A stretch of DNA of 64,000 nucleotides from Lysobacteraceae bacterium (GCA_016789405.1 JAEUPQ010000010.1:62001-126000), one strand, 5' to 3'. Counted from the first letter of the stretch, positions 44,099 through 51,775 are shown. A program made the numbers and translations. The notes: generated from the sequence alone by a model not told the origin.

Positions 44099-44677
44099 AT
44101 GGAAAAACTGAAAGACAATTGGATTCGTTTTGCATACGTTTTCGTATCAGTGGCAGTCGCCATCGCGGCATCACGATATAAATCAGATGTATTGGCTAGC
44201 ACGGACTCTTTAAATGAGTTCTCTTATGTTGGTACTGTGGCAACAGTAATCGGCTTAATAATTGCCGCTTCCGAGGTTGTTCATAGCCTGCGTGTTTCGA
44301 TCGCAATTCGTAAAGAAGCGAACAAGCTATTCAGCGCTGCCAAAGCACTAGATGGCGCATCATCAATTAGTGAGTGCCTTTCATCACTAGACGAAGTTGG
44401 CCGTCTCATTTCAAGCGAGGACTATGAGTTCTCTCTCAGATGCTTTCAGCACTTTAGACGGACATACGCACGTGTTCCTGGAAATGGCGCAGAGATAGTC
44501 GCAATCGACACGCAGCTGAATGATATAGAGCTTGGCTTACACCAAGCCGTTCATACGCGGCCGCAAGCTCCGTTGGAAAAGAAGAAGAGAATCGCTCTTT
44601 CAAAAGGCATTCTAAGCATCAAGGAAAGTCTTGAAAAAATTAATCCAGTAAGGGGATCTGTATATGCTTCCAACTAA
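44099..44677 (+). CDS. Two-helix membrane protein (cassette 4, gene 1)
   Basis: The 192-residue protein has two N-terminal transmembrane helices (FAYVFVSVAVAIAASRY and YVGTVATVIGLIIAASEVV) and a cytoplasmic helical domain. The DNA is clearly AT-richer than the surroundings, a sign of transfer. The next gene overlaps it by 14 bases, so the two are translated together. No family is recognised; two-helix proteins paired with a small partner occur among phage-defence effectors, but there is no direct evidence here. Confidence 0.7.
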   Translation: MEKLKDNWIRFAYVFVSVAVAIAASRYKSDVLASTDSLNEFSYVGTVATVIGLIIAASEVVHSLRVSIAIRKEANKLFSAAKALDGASSISECLSSLDEVGRLISSEDYEFSLRCFQHFRRTYARVPGNGAEIVAIDTQLNDIELGLHQAVHTRPQAPLEKKKRIALSKGILSIKESLEKINPVRGSVYASN

Positions 44678-44966
44678 TGTCAGGCAATTCCTGTCGAAGT
44701 TGCGTGAAAAGACCGAATCAGGTGAGTTCAAGTGGAATTACGACGACATGCAGTCGACCGTGTATGTTCAGGTTTCAGAATTTCAGGTAACCATCAGATA
44801 CAGGTTTAATGAAAATGAAGAATTTGGCGAATTCAGCATCTTCTACTACGAGCTCCCTCATGGATCAGAATTTAGGTTTTACACAAACGAACAATATAAC
44901 GACTATAGCTTAGTGAGGTCGTTGTTTGATGTTGCACAGGCTTCGAGTGCGAAGTTTCCATTCTAA
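44664..44966 (+). CDS. Unknown 100-residue protein (cassette 4, gene 2)
   Basis: The product is acidic and aromatic-rich (FKWNYDDMQSTVYVQVSEFQVTIRYRF, FSIFYYELPHGSEFRFY), likely a small beta-rich fold, and has no signal. It starts inside the upstream gene and has similar AT-rich composition, so both arrived in one cassette. It may bind or neutralise the membrane protein; this is inference from the layout. Confidence 0.7.
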   Translation: MLPTNVRQFLSKLREKTESGEFKWNYDDMQSTVYVQVSEFQVTIRYRFNENEEFGEFSIFYYELPHGSEFRFYTNEQYNDYSLVRSLFDVAQASSAKFPF

Positions 44967-44975
44967 GTGTAGCGT

Positions 44976-45048
44976 GCATAACAAGTCGTTCAAAGCTGTA
45001 AGGTGCATAAGCGAAGCGTCATGCACCATCTAAGCTTTTTTGTCCCGT
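44976..45048 (+). repeat. attC site 4, larger and diverged
   Basis: The left core GCATAAC matches the start of cassette 4 (GTTATGC). The stem differs from sites 1-3: AAAGCT pairs with AGCTTT, and inside it GGTGCAT pairs with ATGCACC around a GCGAAGC loop. The right core is eroded (GTCCCGT instead of GTTRRRY), which marks the end of the array. Confidence 0.7.
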
Positions 45049-45278
45049 CCTAGCGTAGTGGCGCATGACGCCTTCGGATTATGTGCTCTACGAAAGCCAA
45101 AACCCTGCATGGACAGTATGCCGACAGGTGTTCCCCGTTGTCGTCCCATCTTCGCATCGTGCTCGGCGCGTCAAGGTCGAGGTGAATTGCTGCGCAAACC
45201 TTGACGCGCCTGCGCGCGATGCGGCTCTGAATCGCCAACGGCGCCCACTCCGGGTGTCGGGCGAAACGGAGTTCAGCC
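45049..45278. other. Region after the array with a 12-base inverted repeat
   Basis: No gene is convincing here. A perfect 12-base inverted repeat GCGCGTCAAGGT (45166-45177) and its complement (45198-45209) enclose 20 bases, 70 bases before the next small gene. It may be a transcription or RNA structure. Confidence 0.5.
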
Positions 45279-45473
45279 ATGTCCAAGCCGCAGCAGAAGT
45301 TCCAGCCCTCCAATGTCCTGCTGGTCGAAGTCCCGCCCCAGTTCATCGCCCTGTGCGAAGCCAGCGGCGCCAGCCCGCAAGCTGCGCTGCGCGGCATGGC
45401 CGCCATGGTCTGCGGCCTGCAGTACGACGACTGCAATCGGCTGGTGCCGCTGGAAGATGCGGCAGCACAATAG
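45279..45473 (+). CDS. Small unknown protein; source of duplicated gene tails
   Basis: The 64-residue product (MSKPQQKFQPSNVLLVEVPP and onward) is predicted helical, with QFIALCEASGASPQAALRG as its central segment. Partial copies of its 3' half recur at 46205 and near 48000, so this gene or its relatives have been duplicated within the island. No family is recognised; the size and helix-turn-helix-like centre could suit a small regulator or antitoxin. Confidence 0.65.
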   Translation: MSKPQQKFQPSNVLLVEVPPQFIALCEASGASPQAALRGMAAMVCGLQYDDCNRLVPLEDAAAQ

Positions 45474-45638
45474 CGCTGCATCGACATCCCCGGGCCCCGT
45501 GTGTCGGGGTCCGGTATTCAAGGTAGAAATTCTGGCGTCAAGGCATGCCTATACGCATCCTTGCACTTTGTCATGCAGCGCTCGGTGGGAGTAGCATCCC
45601 TGACCGAAGCGCTCCGTTCGCGCAGCCGTGGAGTTTCA

Positions 45639-46202
45639 ATGCTCGCCAGGGAAATCGTCGACAAGCTCGTGGGGCTCTCGCTGCATCCAACACTGAAAAC
45701 GCGTGGCTTCAAGAAGTCCGGACGCCGGTTTTCCCGGCGCCACGGCTCGACCCAGCAGACGATTTGGCTGGAACTTTCGAGTTGGAATCGGGGTTCGGAG
45801 GGAAGTTTCAGCGTATGGGTGAGTGTCAAGTTCGACGAGATGGGGGCTGATAACCCGCACCCTGATTTCTTCAGCAGGATTGATGGTGTAACGGGATTGG
45901 CGCCACCAGCCTTCGATGTAAACGCAAGCATCCCTCTCGAGCATGCGGCTCAGCGCTTGAATGAGATCGTCGTGGAAGACGTGGTGGCCCCGCTGGACCC
46001 CGTGAAGTCGCTTGCAGACTTCGAATCACTGGGATGGGCGGATGCAATGCCATGGGGGTTCGCTGCGCGAATGGCGTACCACCTGGGGAAGGATGCAGAA
46101 GCCGCCTCCCTGATCGCGCGCGAAGCCGCATTCTTCTCTGACCGTGGCGTCACGGAGGATGGCCTCTTAGAGCGCTACCGTCTCTACAGGCTGCGGCGCT
46201 GA
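45639..46202 (+). CDS. DUF4304 family protein (possible immunity protein)
   Basis: The 187-residue protein starts MLAREIVDKLVGLSLHPTL and has KTRGFKKSGRRFSRRHGSTQQTIWLELSSWN, the hallmark of DUF4304. Members occur often beside polymorphic toxins and in accessory islands, and an immunity role is widely assumed but unproven. The ribosome site GGAG is 6 bases upstream. No toxin gene is nearby. Confidence 0.8.
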   Translation: MLAREIVDKLVGLSLHPTLKTRGFKKSGRRFSRRHGSTQQTIWLELSSWNRGSEGSFSVWVSVKFDEMGADNPHPDFFSRIDGVTGLAPPAFDVNASIPLEHAAQRLNEIVVEDVVAPLDPVKSLADFESLGWADAMPWGFAARMAYHLGKDAEAASLIAREAAFFSDRGVTEDGLLERYRLYRLRR

Positions 46203-46204
46203 CC

Positions 46205-46363
46205 ATGCGCTGCTGCATCCAACGCCATACCCAGTTCATCGCCCTGTGCGAAGCCAGCGGCGCCAGCCCGCAAGCCGCGCTGCGCGGGATGGCCGCGATG
46301 GTCTGCGGCCTGCAGTACGACGAAGACAATCGGCTGGTGCCGCTGGAGGTCGAAGCCGCGTGA
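46205..46363 (+). pseudogene. Truncated copy of the 45279 gene
   Basis: The short frame of 52 codons has the segment QFIALCEASGASPQAALRG, then GMAAMVCGLQYDEDNRLVPLE, nearly identical to the 3' two thirds of the 45279 gene. The first nine residues (MRCCIQRHT) are unrelated. It looks like the product of recombination into the duplicated tail. Whether it is made is unknown. Confidence 0.75.
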
Positions 46364-46367
46364 CCGC

Positions 46368-46400
46368 CACCCGGGCGCGGGTCGCTCCCGCGCCCGGGTG
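46368..46400. terminator. Long GC hairpin after the duplicated tail
   Basis: A 14-base-pair stem (CACCCGGGCGCGGG and its complement, loop TCGCT) follows the stop at once. Part of it recurs with the degenerate third tail copy around 48080. Confidence 0.7.
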
Positions 46401-46565
46401 ATTGCACCAGCGAGGCCTCTGCCGGCACGATACGGGGCCGCCGGCTGGGGCATCGACTCCGCCATATGATTCATCGACAGTCGCTGGGTGAAGAGCACCC
46501 AGCCCACGGGCAACGAGCTTCACTACGCGGCTTGAGCTGATTATTTGTAATAACCGGAAATTTTC

Positions 46566-46850
46566 GTGCCTCTGCAAATCGATTCGATTGATGTGCTGCT
46601 TCTCTCGGGTCTTGTTCCCGCAGTCATGCTGTTTCGAAAACACAGGCGGATCTTCAGCCGCGCGCAAGACCTTGTCGTCAATCTCGCTGCAGGATTCGCA
46701 GCGCTGTTGCCGGTGGCTTTGACCAGGTTCGATGTCACGGAACAGCCGCTGGGCTTGTACGCAATCGCATACTTTCTTGCGTACTTCCCCGGTCTTCTTG
46801 TCTTCAACTGGCGCCAGTCCAGGCTTGCCCGTGGCAGTGATCAGCGCTGA
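46566..46850 (+). CDS. Small membrane protein, unknown
   Basis: The 94-residue frame from GTG at 46566 encodes three probable membrane helices (SIDVLLLSGLVPAVMLF, VVNLAAGFAALLPVAL, LYAIAYFLAYFPGLLVFNW) with a basic C-terminus. There is no recognised family. Support rests on helix pattern and lack of a better frame, so confidence is moderate. Confidence 0.55.
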   Translation: MPLQIDSIDVLLLSGLVPAVMLFRKHRRIFSRAQDLVVNLAAGFAALLPVALTRFDVTEQPLGLYAIAYFLAYFPGLLVFNWRQSRLARGSDQR

Positions 46851-46927
46851 GCGCCAACCATGCATTTTCAGCATCCATGGGAGATGCGCGTCCCCTGGTG
46901 TCAGCATCAGGATCAGGAGTGAAGTCA

Positions 46928-47449
46928 ATGGTGTTTGAAGTATTGCCGGGGCTTCCTCCTTACGGCCCCCTGCCCAAACTGATCAGCCGGACCGGTTCCC
47001 CGGTGTATCGGGAAGGTTTTGTCGTGCGATTCCTGCCCGGCGCAGAGAGGGAGTGGGTGGGCAACTTCCAGCGCGGATTTGCCTCGTTGGATGACGTCTG
47101 CATGCATCCCGACGGGAAGCATGTACTCATCATCGCGGGTGGTGAAGCTTATGTGATCGATCCGGCCAGCCAATCCGTCATCCAATCCTTCGGCGGCGAT
47201 TTCGAGTCGTGCACCCCACTTCCGGGCAGCTGCGTTTTGTTGCTTTCCAACGCGCTGTGGATCGAACTGATCGGTCCACAGGGGCGCGCCTGGCAGACCC
47301 GTCGGCTCGCCTGGGATGGATTGCGTGTCCTTGGTGTCAGCGCTGACGAGATGTTCGGTGAGGCCCGTCACTTTGATGATTCCTGGCATGCCTTCAGTGT
47401 CAGACTCTCTGACGGGAAAGCCAGCGGCGGCGCGTACGACGGGCCCTGA
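46928..47449 (+). CDS. Unknown 173-residue protein with beta-propeller-like blades
   Basis: The product begins MVFEVLPGLPPYGPLPKL. Segments such as LDDVCMHPDGKHVLIIAGGEAYVID and FESCTPLPGSCVLLLSNALWIELIG look like two blades of a WD40-type or quinoprotein-type propeller. It is too short for a whole propeller. It may be an immunity-like protein, as its neighbours are; that is inferred from place only. Confidence 0.6.
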   Translation: MVFEVLPGLPPYGPLPKLISRTGSPVYREGFVVRFLPGAEREWVGNFQRGFASLDDVCMHPDGKHVLIIAGGEAYVIDPASQSVIQSFGGDFESCTPLPGSCVLLLSNALWIELIGPQGRAWQTRRLAWDGLRVLGVSADEMFGEARHFDDSWHAFSVRLSDGKASGGAYDGP

Positions 47450-47540
47450 ATCTGACAATTCATTCGTAGAGTTCATGAAGGCCATAACCCGCGCATTACC
47501 GCGCGCCAGGGTGCGCCCCGTGTCTTAGACCACACAGTCC

Positions 47541-47990
47541 ATGCGCAAATCGATTTCCCTCCTGCTTCTCTTCTTGTCGGTATCCCTGCTGGGGCTGGGT
47601 CTGACGATTGCCTGGCGCGACACCCAACGCCAAAGACAGCTCACGCGCACCGATGGATGGGTGGCCGGCTATCGCGAGGTCGCGATCGGGCGCGGGCGCC
47701 CGCAGAGGAAAAAGTTCATTCCTCGCGTGGAATTCGCGACTTCGGATGGCTCTAGTCATGCGTTTGAATCCAATGTTGCCCTCAGCGCGATGAAATACGG
47801 CGTGGGCCAGCGCGTCACGGTCCTTTACGACAGCCGATCCGAGACACCCGGCGCACACGCGGAGATCGAAGGCGTCGGCCTGAAGATGCCATACGTCATC
47901 TACTACATCGCATTCGGCGTCGGTCTGATCGGTGCGTTAGGCGCTTATCGATCCACACGTCCCGCCCGGAAATTCAAGTCGCGCGCGTGA
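47541..47990 (+). CDS. DUF3592 membrane protein
   Basis: The 149-residue protein has an N-terminal helix (ISLLLLFLSVSLLGLGLTI), a beta domain (RVEFATSDGSSHAFESNVALS, VGQRVTVLYDSRS) and a C-terminal helix (IYYIAFGVGLIGALGAY), the order typical for DUF3592. Members of the family are frequent in islands and toxin/immunity loci. No function is known. Confidence 0.8.
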   Translation: MRKSISLLLLFLSVSLLGLGLTIAWRDTQRQRQLTRTDGWVAGYREVAIGRGRPQRKKFIPRVEFATSDGSSHAFESNVALSAMKYGVGQRVTVLYDSRSETPGAHAEIEGVGLKMPYVIYYIAFGVGLIGALGAYRSTRPARKFKSRA

Positions 47991-48394
47991 ACGTTGGCAA
48001 TGGCCTCCGCAGCATGGGCGCCATGGCCTGCCGCACGACGACGGCGATCGCTGGCGCTTCTGGACATCGATGCCGCGTGACCGCCACCCGGGCGCGGGTC
48101 GCTCACGCGCCGGGCGACCGGCAACGTCGTCCCCCGAACCGTCATCGATGGCCCTTCGACCGGCAGCGTCGGCGCTTCGAGCAGCAGGCTTGCGCGGTCA
48201 CAGGCGCAACGCTGGCGCTTTTCTGGCCATCGATGCCCCTTCGACCGGCAACGCCGGCCCTGCGATGGGCGGCGTCGGCGCTCCGACCGGCAACGCTGCA
48301 CCGGATTGGGGCAACGCCGGCCGTTTGACCGGCATCGTTGCCCCTTCGAGGGTCAGGGCCGTAGGCTAGGCCATCGACCCGGGCACCTGTTTGC
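47991..48394. other. Repeat-rich spacer with a degenerate gene-tail copy
   Basis: No real gene is seen. A degenerate third copy of the 45279 tail lies near 47995-48079 (ending GCCGCGTGACCGCCACCCGG, as at 46354). From about 48115 to 48355 four to five imperfect repeats of CTTCGACCGGCAACGCCGGC-like units follow. A short copy of a dispersed hairpin repeat sits near 48352-48385. Confidence 0.6.
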
Positions 48395-48958
48395 ATGATC
48401 CGTCTGGCAGAACTCAAAGCGAGTGCGCAGGTCATCGATGACCTGGCCTGGCCCTTTGACTTCGACCTCCATCGGGCTGATGCCGATGCCTCATGGATCA
48501 CGCTGACGCCATCGGAGACGTTCCACGTGCTGGCGGGCGATGGTACCGGCGGGGTGTTCCTCGCCTACGGCGAAGGTTCGCCGGATCATCTGCCCGTGCT
48601 GCATGCCACATCCGAGGGGCAGGCGGGCAAGATCGCCAACAATCTCGGAGAAGCCGTGGCATTGCATCTCCAACTGCCGTACTGGAGGGATGTGCTCAAG
48701 TTCTCCGGCAATGGTGATCTGGCCCAGATGCGCCGCGCCGCAACTGTTCTTGAGGCTGATTACGCTGAAGACATGCCGGAGCTGCCCGATGTGAAGGCAC
48801 GACTCCTGAGAGCGCTGCGCGTTCCCGTTCTCGATGACCCGATCGCCTGCCTTCATCAGCGCATCCGGGAAACGGATTGCACCTTGGTGGCAAGCGATGG
48901 TTACGTGTGGGAGTCGCTGTTCAATTCATTCACGATCGACCAGCTTAGAAGCCGGTAG
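48395..48958 (+). CDS. SUKH-like protein (possible immunity protein)
   Basis: The 187-residue protein has FHVLAGDGTGGVFLAYG, LPVLHATSEGQAGKIANNLGEAV and LPYWRDVLKFSGNGDLAQMRRA, a pattern shared with SMI1/KNR4 (SUKH)-type proteins that often neutralise toxins. The assignment is by pattern and is not certain. No partner toxin is adjacent. Confidence 0.65.
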   Translation: MIRLAELKASAQVIDDLAWPFDFDLHRADADASWITLTPSETFHVLAGDGTGGVFLAYGEGSPDHLPVLHATSEGQAGKIANNLGEAVALHLQLPYWRDVLKFSGNGDLAQMRRAATVLEADYAEDMPELPDVKARLLRALRVPVLDDPIACLHQRIRETDCTLVASDGYVWESLFNSFTIDQLRSR

Positions 48959-49134
48959 TGCGGTAGTTCGATACATCGATCCAGTCGCCTGGTTGCTCCA
49001 TAGCCACCAGGCCCGACACATCCAGCCTGCGCAGCAGCAGCGTGGTCTCGCGCGAAGGGCTGCGCTAAGCTCCGGTCACGACCTTGCCGTTCGCGGTGTG
49101 GCTCTATCTTTCCTCGACTCTTGCAGGGGACCTC

Positions 49135-49602
49135 ATGCTCTCGACGAAACCGTTTCTTGCCGCAATCGTGCTTGCTTGTGCTTCATGGACCGCGCCTGCC
49201 ATGGCTGGCCCGTATGGCGATGATCTCAGCAAATGCCTTGTCAATTCCTCCACGCAGGACGACAAGCAAGGACTCGTGCAGTGGATTTTCTTCGCCATTT
49301 CCCTGAACCCAAACACCGAGCCGTACGTCAAGGTGACCTCCGAGCAGCGGGCGCAGACCGACAAGCGCATGGCGCAATTGCTGGAAAAGCTGCTGACGGA
49401 ATCGTGCGTCAAGGAGGCAAAGCTCGCGGTTCAGTACGAGGGCGATGGTGCGCTCAAGGAGGCCTTCGGAATCCTCGGGCGCGTCGCGACCACCGAAATT
49501 TTCAATAACCCTCAGGTCAGCGCAGGCGCAGAGAAGTTCGTGCAGTATCTCGATGTCGACAAGATCAACACCGCGATCGGCCTGCCGAAGGCGAAGGAGT
49601 AA
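49135..49602 (+). CDS. Secreted hypothetical protein
   Basis: The 155-residue product has a signal peptide (residues 1-24, ending PAMAG) and a helical mature part with two Cys (DLSKCLVNS, TESCVKEA) that may form a disulfide. The ribosome site GGGGA precedes ATG 49135. No family is recognised. Confidence 0.7.
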   Translation: MLSTKPFLAAIVLACASWTAPAMAGPYGDDLSKCLVNSSTQDDKQGLVQWIFFAISLNPNTEPYVKVTSEQRAQTDKRMAQLLEKLLTESCVKEAKLAVQYEGDGALKEAFGILGRVATTEIFNNPQVSAGAEKFVQYLDVDKINTAIGLPKAKE

Positions 49603-49641
49603 GCGCTGCAGGGCTGAAAGAGTCCTCCGCTCCGCTGGGTG

Positions 49642-49944
49642 ATGATGAAGATCAGAGACGAATCAATCCCGCTTGGCCTGATACACGCCACGATCCGTGC
49701 GGCCTGGGAGAAAGGCTGCCCCGTCGCGAATGCGGATGTGTTGGCTCCGGCGGTGCTGCGTCGTTGGGAGTCTTCTGCGTCGCGCGGATCGGATCAATGC
49801 GATCGCGATGCAAGGGTCCGCGACCTGGCGACTGGGTTGATCGAGGCGCTGGAATCGGACCCGCGTCGAGTGGGTCCATTGAAGCGCGACTATGAGTGGC
49901 TGGCCGCGGAGATCGCGGGTGCGATCCAGCAATTGCATCCCTGA
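49642..49944 (+). CDS. Unknown 100-residue protein
   Basis: Two adjacent ATG codons (49642, 49645) open a frame for a helical, soluble protein (LGLIHATIRAAWEKGCPVANADVLAPAVLRRW). It ends by a hairpin repeat. There is no recognised family and the upstream ribosome site is weak. Confidence 0.5.
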   Translation: MMKIRDESIPLGLIHATIRAAWEKGCPVANADVLAPAVLRRWESSASRGSDQCDRDARVRDLATGLIEALESDPRRVGPLKRDYEWLAAEIAGAIQQLHP

Positions 49945-49948
49945 GCGC

Positions 49949-50016
49949 CGCAGGCTGGGTCATCGACCCAGCAATTTGTCTGTCCGACAACCGCTGGGCG
50001 CGGAGCTCCGAGCCTG
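49949..50016. repeat. Dispersed hairpin repeat
   Basis: GCTGGGTC-ATC-GACCCAGC (49954-49972) forms a perfect hairpin and is followed by a related tail (GTCCGACAACCGCTGGGCG). Related sequences occur near 46438-46502 and 48352-48385, always between small genes. Confidence 0.65.
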
Positions 50017-50127
50017 CCAGCCAGCTGGGCGCAACCTTGGAAGCCAGATCGCGACCGAAGTAGCATCCATGACGACGGACTCTGGCGGATCGGATTCCAT
50101 TCCAGCATTCAGATAGCAGGACTCTCC

Positions 50128-50541
50128 ATGGAAGCCTACGGCAAGCTCACGCGCGAACAGATTCTCGAAGACTTGGACAGTCTGACCGGGGTTCCGGGGT
50201 TTCTCGTCTTCCGAGGCGACTACATGAATAACGCGGTGCATTCGCTTGATCTAGAGCTGGCTGCAGCCATGCTGAGGCTTGGGGCGAGTCCGGATGCCCA
50301 CGGAAGATATGGTGAGGGATACTTGCGGGATCTGTTCTACATGTTCCTGTCGGAACGCTCTTCCAGAGGGGAGGCCATCCTCGCCATGCTCAAGTTGCTC
50401 CTGGCCAACGGCGCCGATCCGAATCTCGTTGGTGGCTGCAATTACCGCGCGGTGGATCTGGCCATGGAAGCCGGCTTCGCGCCGATCGTCGATGTGCTGG
50501 TGGCCGCCGGGGCTGATCCGACTCCCAGGGAATTCATATAG
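50128..50541 (+). CDS. Ankyrin-repeat protein
   Basis: The 137-residue protein has ankyrin repeats: LELAAAMLRLGASPDAHGRYG, AILAMLKLLLANGADPNLVGG and YRAVDLAMEAGFAPIVDVLVAAGAD. It is cytoplasmic and without signal. Such proteins bind other proteins, and some serve as immunity factors. The ribosome site AGCAGGA precedes the start. Confidence 0.82.
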   Translation: MEAYGKLTREQILEDLDSLTGVPGFLVFRGDYMNNAVHSLDLELAAAMLRLGASPDAHGRYGEGYLRDLFYMFLSERSSRGEAILAMLKLLLANGADPNLVGGCNYRAVDLAMEAGFAPIVDVLVAAGADPTPREFI

Positions 50542-50552
50542 CCCTTGAGCGA

Positions 50553-51068
50553 ATGAATGAGTTGGAGGGCATGATGCAATTGAAATTCAGGGCCTTGGAC
50601 AAGCGCAAGGATTGGATGTTCTTCGACGAATCGCTTTCGATCTCGATGGAAGATCGCGCGACGATCCAACCGCTGGAAGAGTCGTCGTCGCGAATGCTGT
50701 GGACGGAACTGGTCTCTGCGAATCCGCGCGAGCGCCACCCGATGCTGCTGCCGAGGGATCACTGGATCGGCAATATCGTCTCCGTCGGCCCTCCATGGCA
50801 CGCAATCTGGAACGCCCCGGACATGCCGGACACCGTGGCGGACTTCCTGCGGTCACGAATCACTTGGCCAGAAACGACCGAGGTGGTCTTCTTCTGGTCA
50901 AGGGAGAACGCAGTACAGGTGCCGTGGGGTGTGTTTCTCCGCGTCTGGAAGGCGTTCCTCTTCGATGACGAAGGACCGTTCGTGGTGTGTCTTGAGCATC
51001 CCGAGTTTGTCTGCTTCGGGCCGACAGGTGGCATGGGAGTGGGTCAGCGCAGCAAGTCGCCGGGGTAA
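50553..51068 (+). CDS. DUF2947 family protein
   Basis: The 171-residue protein fits DUF2947: DWMFFDESLSISMEDRATIQPLEE, LWTELVSANPRERHPMLL, EVVFFWSRENAVQVPWGVFLRVWKAFLF and FGPTGGMGVGQR line up with that small family. Its role is unknown. It follows the ankyrin gene by 11 bases. Confidence 0.8.
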   Translation: MNELEGMMQLKFRALDKRKDWMFFDESLSISMEDRATIQPLEESSSRMLWTELVSANPRERHPMLLPRDHWIGNIVSVGPPWHAIWNAPDMPDTVADFLRSRITWPETTEVVFFWSRENAVQVPWGVFLRVWKAFLFDDEGPFVVCLEHPEFVCFGPTGGMGVGQRSKSPG

Positions 51069-51168
51069 GGCCGAAGGCCGAACTCGGGATTTCAGAGAGG
51101 CATACGGTGGTCCTCTCGGGGGCGCGCGTTGCGCTTAGCCGGGCTACGAAACTGATCGCACCCGCAAT

Positions 51169-51191
51169 GGTGGGCAGAATGCCCACCCTAC
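51169..51191 (-). repeat. GTAG-type palindrome, third subtype
   Basis: On the minus strand GTAGGGTGGGCATTCTGCCC and three more bases form a hairpin just after the tetR stop. A neighbouring segment (51123-51146) reads GTAGCCCGGCTAAGCGCAAC on that strand, another repeat with the same end. Confidence 0.65.
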
Positions 51192-51775
51192 GCATCCACC
51201 GCCAACCCCTCCAGTAACCGCCGCAACGCCCGGGCATGCAGGGCGCGGAATTCCTTGGCATCGCAGTTGAACCGCCCGGCGCGGTAGAGCGCGATCAGGC
51301 CGTGCGAGTGTGCCCACAGCGTGAGCGCGACTTCCCAGGGATCGTCCTGTTTTAGCGCGCCTGCTGATTGCGCGTCGGCGACGGCATCGGCGACTTCATT
51401 GAGCGTGGGCGAGCGGCGGGCGCGGAAGTCGTCGGGATAGCGGCGGGCGTCGTCGCGGCGGGCGCTGAAGGCGTGGTCGAAGAGGTGGGGGTAGGCGAGG
51501 GCGTAGTCGAGATAGATTTCCTGCAGCGCCACGATCCGGGTCATCACGTCGGGGCCGCTGTTGCGGGCGTGCCAGTGGTGGGCGATCTCCTGGAAGCTGT
51601 CGTCGCAGATGCGTTTGAGCAGGGCGTCGCGGTTCGGGAAGTGGCGGTAGATGGCCATCGGGGTGATCCCGACCTCCTGCGCGATGCGGCGCATGGTCAT
51701 CGCGGCGGCGCCTTCGCGCTCGAACACGATGCGGGCGGCGTGGAGGATGCGGTCGGCGGTCGGCGGAGTCGGCAT
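51188..51775 (-). CDS. TetR/AcrR family regulator
   Basis: The 195-residue protein (start at 51775; an upstream ATG at 51790 is less likely) has the TetR helix-turn-helix MTMRRIAQEVGITPMAIYRHFPNRDALL and a helical ligand domain with a WAHSHGLIALYRAGRF motif. It diverges from hutU. The usual hut repressor is HutC (GntR family), which is absent here, so it may control hutUH or another set. A possible operator is next to its start. Confidence 0.88.
   Translation of the reverse strand: MPTPPTADRILHAARIVFEREGAAAMTMRRIAQEVGITPMAIYRHFPNRDALLKRICDDSFQEIAHHWHARNSGPDVMTRIVALQEIYLDYALAYPHLFDHAFSARRDDARRYPDDFRARRSPTLNEVADAVADAQSAGALKQDDPWEVALTLWAHSHGLIALYRAGRFNCDAKEFRALHARALRRLLEGLAVDA

Larger units (their letters stand above)
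41737..45048 (+). mobile_element. Gene-cassette array with four attC sites (CALIN type)
   Basis: Four cassettes in the same orientation are bounded by attC sites. In each case the first bases of a cassette (GTTAGCCCGC at 41737, GTTAGCCCGCAG at 42665, GTTAGACGGC at 43033, GTTATGC at 44068) are the exact complement of the end of the same cassette (42609, 42976, 44012, 44976). That is the hallmark of integron cassettes excised and inserted as circles. Three attC stems share AAGCCG-A-CGCCGC with a bulged A. No integron integrase gene or clear attI is within the window, so this is a cluster of attC sites lacking an integrase. All genes in it are non-core, and codon and base use drift from the GC-rich background, most strongly in cassette 4. 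Confidence 0.88.

Noticed and set aside
47987..48328. 113-codon plus-strand frame in the spacer after DUF3592, and a minus-strand frame over it
   Set aside because: Both translate repeats and a degenerate gene tail; Arg-rich text without domain character.
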